A stretch of 64,000 nt of DNA. It comes from Pseudoxanthomonas sp. (GTDB lineage: Bacteria > Pseudomonadota > Gammaproteobacteria > Xanthomonadales > Xanthomonadaceae). Made by a program: the position numbers and the translations under genes. Positions 46,925 through 56,282 of the stretch are shown in pieces (the first letter of the stretch is position 1; every line of letters begins with the position of its first letter). The DNA lies in the NCBI RefSeq assembly GCF_027498035.1, contig NZ_CP114978.1, forward strand, positions 434,001 through 498,000, given 5' to 3'. The notes under the pieces were generated by a model, which saw only the letters and a list, made by a program, of their open reading frames with translations, was not told the DNA's origin and searched no databases.

Positions 46925-47713
46925 CTAGATCGACTGCAGTCTGCCACCGTCCACCGCCAGGCTGATGCCGGTGATGTAGCTCGCGGCAGGACTGGCCAGG
47001 AACGCGATGGCCGCGGCCACCTCGGAGGCATCGGCAACGCGACGCAGGGGGACGGTTGTCGCGATGGTCTCGATCACCTGTTCGGCCGTGCCGCCGCCAG
47101 CGGCCATGCGGTCGGCGACGATGTGGTTCATGCGCGCAGTGCGGGTGAAGCCGGGCAGGACATTGTTGACGGTGATGTTGTCCGGACCCAGTTCGCGCGA
47201 CAGGGTCTTGGCCCAGCCAGCGACCGCGCCGCGGGTGGTGTTGGAGACGCCCAGGTTCGGAATCGGTTCGTAGACCGAGGTGGACACCACGTTGACGATG
47301 CGGCCCCAGCCGGCCGCGCGCATGCCGGGCAGTACCGCCTGCACGCGGGCCTGGTTGGCCAGCAGGTGGTGGCGGAAGGCGGTCAGGTAGGCGTCCAGGT
47401 CGGCCTCGATGGCCTTGCCGCCGGGCGGACCGCCGCCGTTGTTGACCAGGATGTGCACCGGTCGTTCGAGTGCCAGTGCTGCCACGGTGTCGCCTAGTGC
47501 CTGGGTCTGGCCGTCGTCACCGACGCGCCAGCCGTGCACCTGGCCTTCGATCACCAGCGGCAGTTCGGAGACGACCTGTTGCAGGACCGGTTCGCGTCGC
47601 GCCAGCACCGTGACATCCGCGCCAAGCAGGGCCAGTTCGATGGCGGTGGCCTTGCCGATGCCATCGGAGGCGCCGCACACCAGGGCATGTTTGCCGGAAA
47701 GATCGAGGTCCAT
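46925..47713 (-). CDS. SDR-family oxidoreductase with non-canonical active site
   Basis: 262 residues. The Rossmann fold is clear: HALVCGASDGIGKATAIELALLGADVTVLARRE at the N-terminus, ILVNNGGGPPGG near residue 88, and GRIVNVVSTS near 140. Where most SDR enzymes have YxxxK, this has SNTTR (LGVSNTTRGAV), so the catalytic Tyr and Lys are both replaced. An SDR subgroup similar to FabG but lacking the canonical tetrad is known. It may be a divergent reductase or non-catalytic. The start is the ATG before DLDLSGKHAL; an earlier in-frame ATG overlaps paiB. It ends the likely asnS operon. Confidence 0.85.
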   Translation of the reverse strand: MDLDLSGKHALVCGASDGIGKATAIELALLGADVTVLARREPVLQQVVSELPLVIEGQVHGWRVGDDGQTQALGDTVAALALERPVHILVNNGGGPPGGKAIEADLDAYLTAFRHHLLANQARVQAVLPGMRAAGWGRIVNVVSTSVYEPIPNLGVSNTTRGAVAGWAKTLSRELGPDNITVNNVLPGFTRTARMNHIVADRMAAGGGTAEQVIETIATTVPLRRVADASEVAAAIAFLASPAASYITGISLAVDGGRLQSI

Positions 47714-47732
47714 GCAGGGTCCTTGAAGCGGA

Positions 47733-48362
47733 TCAGGTGGTGCTGTGCAGGCGTGCACGCATCAGGCCCGCGACTTCGCGCGCCTGAGGGTCGTCCCGTG
47801 CGACCAGATCGTCCGCGACAGCCACGATGTTGGCTTCGGGATGGTTCTGGCTGAGCTTGAACTTGAGGTCCGCCTGGGTCACCTGCAGCCGGAACCCGAC
47901 GATGCCACGCAGTTGTTTCAGGTGATCGTCGCGCTCGGGCTCGAAGCGCCAGTCGCGACCGACGCGGGTTTCAAAGTGCAGGCTCAACCGCTGGACCAGG
48001 TCGGCCAGCGCGGCGGTGTCGTCGAAGGTTTCCAGCGTGCCATGCAGATGGGCGACGGCGTAGTTCCAGGTTGGCACGCGCGCGGCGGCTTCCTTGTCCG
48101 GATAGGCCGATGGCGACACATAGGCGTGCGGGCCATGCACCACGGCCAGTGCATCGCCGGTGTGGCGCGCCTGCGGGTTGGGGCGCGCCCAATGGCCTTC
48201 GATCAGGATGTGTTGCGCGTTGCGCGTGTACAGCACCGGCAGGTGGTTGACTTCCGGCAGCCCATCCGCCGCGCGGGTGATCAAGGTGACGAAAGGATCG
48301 CGCCCGATCAGGGCATCCAGCTGGCTCAGGTCGGTTTCAGCGAAGGCAGGTCGCAGGTACAT
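47733..48362 (-). CDS. PaiB-like FMN-binding negative regulator family protein
   Basis: 209 residues of split-barrel flavin-binding fold. Family features: MYLRPAFAETD start, DPFVTLITRAADGLPEVNHLPVLY near residue 22, ILIEGHWARPNPQ near 53, HGPHAYVSPSAYPDKEAAARVPTWNYAVAHLHG near 77, and LRGIVGFRLQVTQADLKFKLSQNHPEAN near 150. PaiB of Bacillus represses sporulation and protease genes, but homologues elsewhere have no fixed role. It lies seven bases after a small gene and 19 bp before the SDR gene. Confidence 0.9.
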   Translation of the reverse strand: MYLRPAFAETDLSQLDALIGRDPFVTLITRAADGLPEVNHLPVLYTRNAQHILIEGHWARPNPQARHTGDALAVVHGPHAYVSPSAYPDKEAAARVPTWNYAVAHLHGTLETFDDTAALADLVQRLSLHFETRVGRDWRFEPERDDHLKQLRGIVGFRLQVTQADLKFKLSQNHPEANIVAVADDLVARDDPQAREVAGLMRARLHSTT

Positions 48363-48368
48363 CCGGGC

Positions 48369-48680
48369 TCAGGCGCGGCCGCCCAGCGACTGCACCATCA
48401 GCGCACGCAGGTCGGCATCGCTGTCGGCGTAGGGCGGCACGACTTCATGCAGCGAGAAGCCGCGGACCAGCGCGTCTTCCTCGTCCAGGCCGTCATAGGC
48501 GACAAACTCGGCATCGAACAATGCCGCACGGGCGCTGTCCTCGCTGTCATAGGCCAGGGTGTTGCCGTCGCTGTCCAGGACCTCGGCGGTGCCGGCTTCC
48601 AGCAGGCGCATGCGTGCCCAGATCAGGGTGTGGCCCAGGGTGGCCAGCCACCATTGGACGCGCGTGGTTTCGTCGTTCAT
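48369..48680 (-). CDS. small acidic protein, function unknown
   Basis: 103 residues, acidic, without signal or membrane segment (MNDETTRVQWWLATLGHTLIW start; FDAEFVAYDGLDEEDALVRGF in the middle). I do not recognise a domain. The ATG overlaps the stop of the preceding gene by four bases (ATGA), which supports this start over one eight codons upstream. The tight packing suggests it is translated with its neighbours. Confidence 0.75.
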   Translation of the reverse strand: MNDETTRVQWWLATLGHTLIWARMRLLEAGTAEVLDSDGNTLAYDSEDSARAALFDAEFVAYDGLDEEDALVRGFSLHEVVPPYADSDADLRALMVQSLGGRA

Positions 48681-48982
48681 TTCAGGATCTCGAAGGCAAG
48701 CCACAGCAGCCCGGCCATGCCCAGGCCCAGCACGATCACCATGACGGAAACCCGTGCCGGTGTTGCCAGGCCGTTGAGCGAACGGTCGTCCGCGCTGAGG
48801 TAGTCGCCGCGCATCAGCCAGGCCAGCGCGGCAGGTTTCATGAAGGCGCCCGGGCCCAGTTGCTCGGCGATGTCGGGGTGACGGTCGCGCACGTGCACCA
48901 GGGTCAATGGCCAGAAGATCACCAGCGCGCAGAAGCCCGCGATCGCCGTGGCCACGAACAACAGGGCGAAGAACAAGATCAC
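48677..48982 (-). CDS. small membrane protein with two predicted helices
   Basis: 101 residues. Hydrophobic segments lie at both ends (ILFFALLFVATAIAGFCALVIFW near the start and VSVMVIVLGLGMAGLLWLAFEI at the end). Between them is a polar loop containing HPDIAEQLGPGAFMKPAALAWLMRGDYLS. The GTG start overlaps the stop of the preceding gene (GTGA) and gives a sensible N-terminus. A longer frame upstream is not supported. Function unknown. Confidence 0.75.
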   Translation of the reverse strand: MILFFALLFVATAIAGFCALVIFWPLTLVHVRDRHPDIAEQLGPGAFMKPAALAWLMRGDYLSADDRSLNGLATPARVSVMVIVLGLGMAGLLWLAFEILK

Positions 48983-49245
48983 GCCAGGATCAACCGGGAT
49001 ACAGCGGGTGCGAGCACCGAGCACACCGCCAGCAGGCAGGCCCAGAACAGCGGCTTGCGCAGCCCGCGCATTGCCGCACTGACCTCCGGGTCGGCCTTCA
49101 TCGCCTTGGCCTTGACGCCTGCCTGCTGCTTGCGGGTGATCAGCTTCTGCAGCTGCAGGCTGCGGGCGATGCCAACCATGCCCAGCAGGAAGGCGCCCAT
49201 GCCGATGATGAAGGTCACCACCTGGATGATCAGTTCCGGCGACAT
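48979..49245 (-). CDS. small membrane protein downstream of asnS
   Basis: 88 residues with two predicted membrane helices (LIIQVVTFIIGMGAFLLGMVGIA near the start, LFWACLLAVCSVLAPAVSRLIL at the end) and a basic loop between (LITRKQQAGVKAKAMK). It starts two bases after the asnS stop. The longer open frame reaching into asnS is an out-of-frame shadow. It has a similar topology to the next gene, and the two may be partners. Function unknown. Confidence 0.75.
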   Translation of the reverse strand: MSPELIIQVVTFIIGMGAFLLGMVGIARSLQLQKLITRKQQAGVKAKAMKADPEVSAAMRGLRKPLFWACLLAVCSVLAPAVSRLILA

Positions 49246-49247
49246 GC

Positions 49248-50648
<1,401 letters not shown>

Positions 50649-50796
50649 GTCTTGAATCCTGGCCTGTTCGGCGCGATCTATGGAACGCGCAAGTCTACCG
50701 GTTGCCTGCGCCACGGGCACGCTCCGTTCACCTGGCGGCGCAGCCAGGCAGAACCCCGGCGCTATAATCGTCACAGCAATTTCGAAGGCACCCTCC

Positions 50797-51135
50797 ATGG
50801 CCATCACCCTGACCCCCATCGCCCACCAGCGCGTCCAGCGCTTCGTCCAGACCACGCCCGGTGCGCTGGGGCTGCGCTTCGGCGTGACCAAGACCGGTTG
50901 CTCGGGCTGGGGGCATATCACCGACCTGGCCCGCGACCAGCGCGATGGCGACACGGTGTTCGAATACGAGGGGGTGAAGATCTTCGTGGACGCCGACAGC
51001 CTGGCGCTGGTGGACGGCACGCAGATCGACTTCGGCAAGCAGGGGCTGGGCGAGACCTTCCTGTTCAGGAATCCCAATGCCACCGCCGAATGCGGCTGCG
51101 GCGAGAGCTTCACGACCTCGGTCGACGCGGCCTGA
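50797..51135 (+). CDS. A-type iron-sulfur cluster carrier protein (IscA/ErpA/SufA family)
   Basis: 112 residues. It accepts and passes on Fe-S clusters. The three ligand cysteines are present: Cys35 in KTGCSGWGH and the Cys-Gly-Cys pair in ECGCGESF near the C-terminus. The start is the ATG after ACCCTCC, with a TATAAT at 50763-50768. The gene stands alone, away from isc or suf genes, and is divergent from asnS. I cannot tell from sequence which of the three A-type classes it belongs to. Confidence 0.88.
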   Translation: MAITLTPIAHQRVQRFVQTTPGALGLRFGVTKTGCSGWGHITDLARDQRDGDTVFEYEGVKIFVDADSLALVDGTQIDFGKQGLGETFLFRNPNATAECGCGESFTTSVDAA

Positions 51136-51164
51136 GGCCGGGCAGGGCGCCGAGCTGCACTTTT

Positions 51165-51235
51165 GTAGAGCGGACCTTGGTCCGCTGCTCTTCAGTGGAG
51201 CCGGGAAAGCCCCAGCGGACCAAGGTCCGCTCTAC
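51165..51235. repeat. GTAG-type REP doublet (SMAG-like), intact
   Basis: Two REP units face each other: GTAG then AGCGGACC-TT-GGTCCGCT from 51165, and the mirror copy AGCGGACC-AA-GGTCCGCT then CTAC ending at 51235. Each arm is a perfect eight-bp hairpin and the whole element is also palindromic. The spacer matches the copy at 682-775. It lies between the Fe-S carrier gene and the rpsF promoter. Confidence 0.88.
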
Positions 51236-51260
51236 AAACCGCCGGCACGATCCGCGCGGA

Positions 51261-51289
51261 TTGCATGCAACTCCTTGACCTGACATAAT
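51261..51289 (+). promoter_or_regulatory. candidate sigma-70 promoter of rpsF-rpsR-rplI
   Basis: TTGCAT (51261-51266), a 17-base spacer and CATAAT (51284-51289). It leaves a leader of about 105 bases before rpsF. The leader contains GC-rich palindromic stretches (GGCGGCCATGG area; repeated CCACGCGG at about 51349 and 51367) that may hold a ribosomal-protein regulatory fold. I could not identify a specific motif with certainty. Confidence 0.55.
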
Positions 51290-51403
51290 TTCCTGCTCCC
51301 TCGGGCCGCCATGGCCGTGGGTCCCTTGCTCCACCGCATCCACGCGGGGGGCTGTCCGGCGGGTTCCACGCGGAAACCGCCTTCATCCGAAAGGAAATAC
51401 AAC

Positions 51404-51832
51404 ATGCGTTTCTATGAAATCGTGTTCCTGGTCCATCCGGACCAGAGCGAGCAGGTGCCGGCCATGGTCGAGCGCTACAAGGGCATCATCGAGAGCAACA
51501 ACGGCAAGATCGTGCGCCTGGAAGATTGGGGCCGTCGTCAGCTGGCCTATCCGATCCAGAACCTGGTCAAGGCCCACTACGTGCTGCTGAACGTCGAAGT
51601 CGACCAGGCCACCCTGGCCGAGCTGACCGAAACCTTCCGCTTCAATGACGCCATCCTGCGTCACCTGATCATGAAGCGCGATGGCGACGTGGCCGACACC
51701 GAGATGTCGATCATCATGAAGAGCAAGGACGAGAAGGGCGACAAGCCCGAGCGCGGCGAGCGCCGCCGTCGTGACGACGAAGGCGATGCCGCCAAGTCCG
51801 ACGACGATTCCGACTCCTCCGAAGCCGCCTAA
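51404..51832 (+). CDS. rpsF: 30S ribosomal protein S6
   Basis: 142 residues. MRFYEIVFLVHPDQSEQVPAMVERY start, KIVRLEDWGRRQLAYPIQNLVKAHYVLLN near residue 35, and an acidic, disordered C-terminal tail (RRRRDDEGDAAKSDDDSDSSEAA) like that of other gammaproteobacterial S6. It binds S18 in the 30S platform. AAAGGAA precedes the ATG. rpsR follows after 11 bases, the usual order. Confidence 0.97.
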   Translation: MRFYEIVFLVHPDQSEQVPAMVERYKGIIESNNGKIVRLEDWGRRQLAYPIQNLVKAHYVLLNVEVDQATLAELTETFRFNDAILRHLIMKRDGDVADTEMSIIMKSKDEKGDKPERGERRRRDDEGDAAKSDDDSDSSEAA

Positions 51833-51843
51833 GGAACACTGAC

Positions 51844-52074
51844 ATGTCCAAGTTCTTCCGTCGCCGCAAGTTCTGCAAGTTCACGGCCGAAGGTGTGAAG
51901 GAGATCGACTACAAGGATCTCAACACCCTGCGCCAGTACCTGACCGAGACCGGCAAGATCGTCCCGAGCCGCGTCACCGGCACCAAGGCGCGCTACCAGC
52001 GCCAGCTGCAGACGGCCGTCAAGCGCGCCCGTTTCCTGGCCCTGATCCCGTACACCGACAACCACGACGTGTAA
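51844..52074 (+). CDS. rpsR: 30S ribosomal protein S18
   Basis: 76 residues, full length: MSKFFRRRKFCKFTAEGVKEIDYKD, then LRQYLTETGKIVPSRVTGTKARYQRQLQTAVKRARFLALIPYTDNH. It binds 16S rRNA together with S6. The single Cys in FCKF is kept. It is followed by a 129-base gap that includes a small hairpin (ACCCGCA / TGCGGGT) before rplI. Confidence 0.98.
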   Translation: MSKFFRRRKFCKFTAEGVKEIDYKDLNTLRQYLTETGKIVPSRVTGTKARYQRQLQTAVKRARFLALIPYTDNHDV

Positions 52075-52203
52075 GCGGCGTCCCGGTGGGTACCCGCAGT
52101 CGATGCGGGTGCCTGGCGGGATGCGCTGCATGTTCCACCGTCCATTCGGACAGCACCAGTTGCGGCGCCACTTCGCGCCGCTAACGAATACGGAGCTATT
52201 GAA

Positions 52204-52653
52204 ATGAAGCTGATTCTTCTGCAGAAAGTGACCAACCTCGGCGTCCTGGGCGACCAGGTCAACGTCAAGCCGGGCTACGGCCGCAACTACCTGGTGCCGC
52301 AGGGCAAGGCCGTGCCGGCCACCGCCGCCAACGTCGCCGAGTTCGAAGCCAAGCGCGCTGACTACGAAGCCAAGGCCAAGGCCATCCACGACGACGCGTC
52401 GGGCCGTGCTGCCAAGTTCGAAGACGCCAGCGTGACCGTGGCGGCCAACGCTTCGACCGAAGGCAAGCTGTTCGGTTCGGTGGGCGCGCGCGAAATCGCC
52501 GACGCCTTCACCGCTGCCGGCAAGCCGCTGGAAAAGAGCGAAGTCATCCTCACCGATGGCGCGTTCCGCAACATCGGCGAATACGACGTGCTGATCAAGC
52601 TGCACGCCGACGTCGAAACCACCGTCAAGGTGGTGGTCGTCGCCGAAGCCTGA
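52204..52653 (+). CDS. rplI: 50S ribosomal protein L9
   Basis: 149 residues. The N-terminal domain MKLILLQKVTNLGVLGDQVNVKPGYGRNYLVPQGKAVPAT is followed by the connecting helix (FEAKRADYEAKAKAIHDDAS) and the C-terminal rRNA-binding domain (GKLFGSVGAREIADAF). The length is normal. It ends the rpsF-rpsR-rplI operon, and a strong terminator follows 22 bases later. Confidence 0.98.
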   Translation: MKLILLQKVTNLGVLGDQVNVKPGYGRNYLVPQGKAVPATAANVAEFEAKRADYEAKAKAIHDDASGRAAKFEDASVTVAANASTEGKLFGSVGAREIADAFTAAGKPLEKSEVILTDGAFRNIGEYDVLIKLHADVETTVKVVVVAEA

Positions 52654-52675
52654 TCCGGGCTTCGCGGTTTGACCG

Positions 52676-52703
52676 AAACGGGCGCCGTGAGGCGCCCGTT
52701 TTT
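52676..52703 (+). terminator. intrinsic terminator after rplI
   Basis: AAACGGGCGCC and GGCGCCCGTTT form an 11-bp stem with loop GTGA, followed by TT. A strong rho-independent signal ending the ribosomal operon. Confidence 0.93.
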
Positions 52704-52763
52704 GTTGGTGGATACGGTATTCGCAGGCGCTGCGACGCACCGGGGCCAATGTTTGCCCACCGG

Positions 52764-52772
52764 TTATCCACA
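52764..52772. promoter_or_regulatory. DnaA box upstream of dnaB
   Basis: TTATCCACA matches the DnaA-box consensus TTATNCACA exactly. A second, partial match (GTTATCCGT) follows immediately. The sites lie about 80 bp before the dnaB start codon, between the rplI terminator and dnaB, where the promoter should be. Control of dnaB by DnaA is the natural reading. Confidence 0.6.
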
Positions 52773-52853
52773 GGGTTATCCGTACCGGCGGCCGCGCCCC
52801 GTGACTACCATGGCGCAGCGCTGCCGGCGCCTTTCGTTTTCTTCGAGTTGACC

Positions 52854-54278
52854 ATGGCTTCTCCCCGCCGCGAACGTGATCGCGACCGTGACCGCGACTT
52901 CCGCAACGATCCCAGCGATGCCCGCATGGATCAGCTGCGCATGCCACCGCACTCCATCGAGGCCGAGCAGGCGGTGCTGGGTGGCTTGATGCTGGTCACC
53001 GATGCCTATGACAAGGTCAACGACAAGCTCAACCCGAATGACTTCTACCGGCGCGATCACCAGCTGATCTATCGCGCCATCAGCGAGCTGGCCGAGCGCA
53101 GCCGTCCCTACGATGCGGTGACCCTGGGCGAATGGTTCGATGGCCAGGGCCAGTCCGACCTGATCGCCGGCGGCGCCTACCTGATCGAGCTGGCCAGCTC
53201 GACGCCGTCAGCGGCCAACATCAGCGCCTACGCCGAGATCGTGCGCGACAAGGCGGTGATGCGGCAGCTGATCGACGTGGGTACCGAGATCGTCAATAAC
53301 GGCTTCCAGCCCGAGGGCCGCGAAAGCTCCGAGCTGTTGGCCAATGCCGAGCAGAAGGTGTTCGCCATCGCCGAAGCGGGCTCGCGTGGTCGCACCGACT
53401 TCGTGGCCATGCCCAACGCGTTGAAGGACGCGTTCTCGCTGCTGCAGGACCGCTTCAACAATGGTGGCAGCATCACCGGCCTGCCGACCGGCTACACCGA
53501 ATTCGATGGCATGACCGCCGGCCTGCAGCCGACCGACCTGATCATCCTGGCCGCGCGTCCGGCGATGGGTAAGACGACCTTCGCGTTGAACATCGCCGAG
53601 TTCGCCGCGATCAAGTCGAAGAAGGCCGTGGCGGTGTTCTCGATGGAAATGTCGTCCTCGCAGCTGGCCTTGCGCCTGATTTCCTCCAATGGCCGCATCA
53701 ACGCCACCCGCCTGCGCAGCGGCCAGCTGGAGGACGAGGACTGGAGCCGGGTCACCGCAGCGATCCGCATGCTCAAGGAAACCAAGATCTTCATCGACGA
53801 CACGCCGGGCCTGTCGCCGGAAGTGTTGCGTTCCAAGTGCCGCCGGCTCAAGCGCGAGAACGACCTGGGCCTGATCGTGATCGACTACCTGCAGCTGATG
53901 AGTGTGCCGGGTAACAGCGAGAACCGCGCCACCGAAATCTCCGAAATCAGCCGCTCGCTCAAGGGTCTGGCCAAGGAGCTCAACGTGCCGGTGATCGCAC
54001 TGTCCCAGCTCAACCGCTCGCTGGAAACCCGAACCGACAAGCGCCCGGTGATGGCTGACCTGCGCGAGTCGGGCGCGATCGAGCAGGACGCAGACATGAT
54101 CGTCTTCATCTACCGCGACGATTACTACAATAAGGAAAATTCGCCGGACAAGGGCTTGGCCGAGATCATCATCGGCAAGCACCGCGGCGGTCCGACCGGT
54201 TCGTGCAAACTGAAATTCTTCGGCGAATACACCCGCTTCGACAACCTGTCCCACGACTCGGTCGGTTCGTTCGAGTAA
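52854..54278 (+). CDS. dnaB: replicative DNA helicase
   Basis: 474 residues, hexameric 5'-3' helicase at the replication fork. A charged N-terminal leader (RRERDRDRDRDFR) precedes the N-terminal collar domain (MPPHSIEAEQAVLGGLML). The RecA-like motor has Walker A in LAARPAMGKTTFALNIAE near residue 235, Walker B LIVIDYLQLMS near 343, and LSQLNRSLETRTDKRP and RESGAIEQDADMIVFIYRDDYY near 390-430. The ATG before ASPRRERDR is chosen; an upstream in-frame ATG runs through the promoter region. Confidence 0.97.
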   Translation: MASPRRERDRDRDRDFRNDPSDARMDQLRMPPHSIEAEQAVLGGLMLVTDAYDKVNDKLNPNDFYRRDHQLIYRAISELAERSRPYDAVTLGEWFDGQGQSDLIAGGAYLIELASSTPSAANISAYAEIVRDKAVMRQLIDVGTEIVNNGFQPEGRESSELLANAEQKVFAIAEAGSRGRTDFVAMPNALKDAFSLLQDRFNNGGSITGLPTGYTEFDGMTAGLQPTDLIILAARPAMGKTTFALNIAEFAAIKSKKAVAVFSMEMSSSQLALRLISSNGRINATRLRSGQLEDEDWSRVTAAIRMLKETKIFIDDTPGLSPEVLRSKCRRLKRENDLGLIVIDYLQLMSVPGNSENRATEISEISRSLKGLAKELNVPVIALSQLNRSLETRTDKRPVMADLRESGAIEQDADMIVFIYRDDYYNKENSPDKGLAEIIIGKHRGGPTGSCKLKFFGEYTRFDNLSHDSVGSFE

Positions 54279-54420
54279 GCGGCCGGGCTGGGTTTCAGGC
54301 GCGCCTGGCCCGGTTTCGTCGCCCGCTGCGCGGCTTCGTCGCAGCACGGTTGCCATGGGCGGGCCTGGGGCGCAAACCTGGGGCGGAGAGGGCAGCACGT
54401 CGCTGCCGATGGAGCCTGTC

Positions 54421-54633
54421 ATGACGACCCTGTTCGCGCTCGGCGTGTGGTGCCTGTTGTTGGTGCTGTGCTGGCCGCTGGCGCTCCTGGCCCTGGTGGC
54501 CTGGCCGGTGCTGTGGTTGCTGAGCCTGCCGTTGCGGTTGGTCGGCATCACTTGCTCGGCGCTGTTCGCGTTCCTGCGGGCATTGCTCATGTTGCCGGCG
54601 CGCCTGCTGGGTGGCCGCGCGCTCGCCACCTGA
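54421..54633 (+). CDS. small hydrophobic membrane protein, function unknown
   Basis: 70 residues, nearly all hydrophobic: MTTLFALGVWCLLLVLCWPLALLALVAWPVLWLLSLP forms two close membrane helices and ALFAFLRALLMLPARLL a third amphipathic stretch. No domain recognised. GATGGAGC precedes the ATG. An in-frame start 22 codons earlier gives a Gly-rich extension and was not preferred. It lies between dnaB and phrB on the same strand. Confidence 0.6.
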   Translation: MTTLFALGVWCLLLVLCWPLALLALVAWPVLWLLSLPLRLVGITCSALFAFLRALLMLPARLLGGRALAT

Positions 54634-54729
54634 AGGATGCTGCCGGGCCGTCGCAAACGTCCCGCTTTCATCGTCGTGCGTCGACGCAGCAGGCATCATG
54701 GGCGTTCGCTTTATTGATCGAACGTCCAC

Positions 54730-56145
54730 ATGCCTGCTGCGCTTGTCTGGTTCCGCAATGACCTCCGCCTGGCCGACAATCCTGCGCTGCAGGCTGCGCT
54801 GGAGACAGGATTCGAGCCGATTCCCGTCTACATCCCTGCGCCGCATGAGGAAGGGAAATGGGCGCCGGGCGCGGCCTCCAACGCCTGGCGGCATCGTTCG
54901 CTCAAGGCGCTGAGCCACGACCTGCACCAGCGCGGCTCGCGCCTGGTGGTACGCCAGGGCGACAGCAGCCAGGTGTTGCGGGACCTGATCGTTGAAAGCG
55001 GTGCGCAAGCGCTGTTCTGGAACCGCAAGTACGAACCGGCGACCCAGCCGCGCGATGCGGCGATCAAGCAGGCCTTGCGCGCGCAGGGCTTCGAGGTGCG
55101 CAGCTGCAACGCCACGCTGCTGGTCGAACCCTGGGACGTGCAGACCAAGGCGGGTGGGCCGTACAAGGTGTTCACGCCGTTCTATCGCAACGTGATGGCA
55201 TCGCTGCGGGCACGCGCCCTGTACGACGCGCCGACCAGCTTGCCTGCGGTGCCTGACGCGCTGAAAGGTGAGGGGATCGAGATGCTCGGTCTGGCGCCCA
55301 GGCTGACGTGGGACCGTGGCTTCTGGGATACCTGGACGCCGGGCGAAACGGGCGCGCACGAGGCGTTGGACGTCTTCATCGACGGCGCGCTGCGCGGCTA
55401 CCTGGACCAGCGCGACCTGCCGGATCGCGTCGCGACCTCGATGCTTTCGCCACATCTGCACTTCGGCGAGATCGCGCCGTGGCGGGTGATCGCGCAACTG
55501 GAAGGTGCCCGCACCGCGAAGCTGGATACCGATATCGACGGCTTCATCCGACAGCTGGTGTGGCGCGAGTTCGCCTATCACCTGATGCACCATTTCCCGC
55601 AGACGGTCGAAGAAAACCTCAACCCGCGTTTCGACGGTTTCGCATGGGAACCGGCCACGCCATCGAAACTGCAGGCCTGGCAGCGCGGCATGACCGGTGT
55701 GCCCATCGTCGATGCGGGCATGCGCGAGTTGTGGCACACCGGGGTGATGCACAACCGCGTGCGGATGATCGTCGGCAGCTTTCTGACCAAGCATCTGCGC
55801 ATGCACTGGCTGGAAGGTGCGCGCTGGTTCTGGGACACGCTGGTCGACGCGGATCTGGCCAACAACACCCTGGGTTGGCAGTGGATCGGCGGTACCGGCG
55901 CGGATGCAGCGCCGTATTTCCGCGTGTTCAACCCGGTGACCCAGGCGCAGAAATTCGATCCGCAGGCGCGTTACATCGGCCGCTGGGTGCCGGAACTGGA
56001 GGCGCTGCCGGTCAAGGTGCGTTTTGCGCCATGGGAATCGCCCGAACTGCTCCGGCAGCTGGCGCCGTCGTATCCACGTCAGCCGATTGTCGACCTGGTG
56101 CAGGGACGCCAAGCCGCACTGGCCGCTTATGCAGGAACGGGTTGA
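54730..56145 (+). CDS. phrB: deoxyribodipyrimidine photolyase (class I CPD)
   Basis: 471 residues, normal length. A flavoenzyme that splits cyclobutane dimers in DNA using light. The N-terminal Rossmann antenna domain (ALVWFRNDLRLADNPAL) comes first. The FAD domain has TSMLSPHLHFGEIAPWRV near residue 236, FIRQLVWREFAYHLMHHFP near 262, and the signature NNTLGWQWIGGTGADAAPYFRVFNP near 377, which holds electron-transfer tryptophans. No partner genes are nearby. Confidence 0.95.
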   Translation: MPAALVWFRNDLRLADNPALQAALETGFEPIPVYIPAPHEEGKWAPGAASNAWRHRSLKALSHDLHQRGSRLVVRQGDSSQVLRDLIVESGAQALFWNRKYEPATQPRDAAIKQALRAQGFEVRSCNATLLVEPWDVQTKAGGPYKVFTPFYRNVMASLRARALYDAPTSLPAVPDALKGEGIEMLGLAPRLTWDRGFWDTWTPGETGAHEALDVFIDGALRGYLDQRDLPDRVATSMLSPHLHFGEIAPWRVIAQLEGARTAKLDTDIDGFIRQLVWREFAYHLMHHFPQTVEENLNPRFDGFAWEPATPSKLQAWQRGMTGVPIVDAGMRELWHTGVMHNRVRMIVGSFLTKHLRMHWLEGARWFWDTLVDADLANNTLGWQWIGGTGADAAPYFRVFNPVTQAQKFDPQARYIGRWVPELEALPVKVRFAPWESPELLRQLAPSYPRQPIVDLVQGRQAALAAYAGTG

Positions 56146-56282
56146 GCGGTCCGTACCGGGTGTCCTGTTTCGCCTAACTGAACAGGTGCCGGTGTGGCGC
56201 CGTGGGCTTCATCCCGTTTTCCGCCGCGTGACGTTAATTTGCACGCACTGAAACATTGGGGCCACCCCCGAAGCGAGGAATC

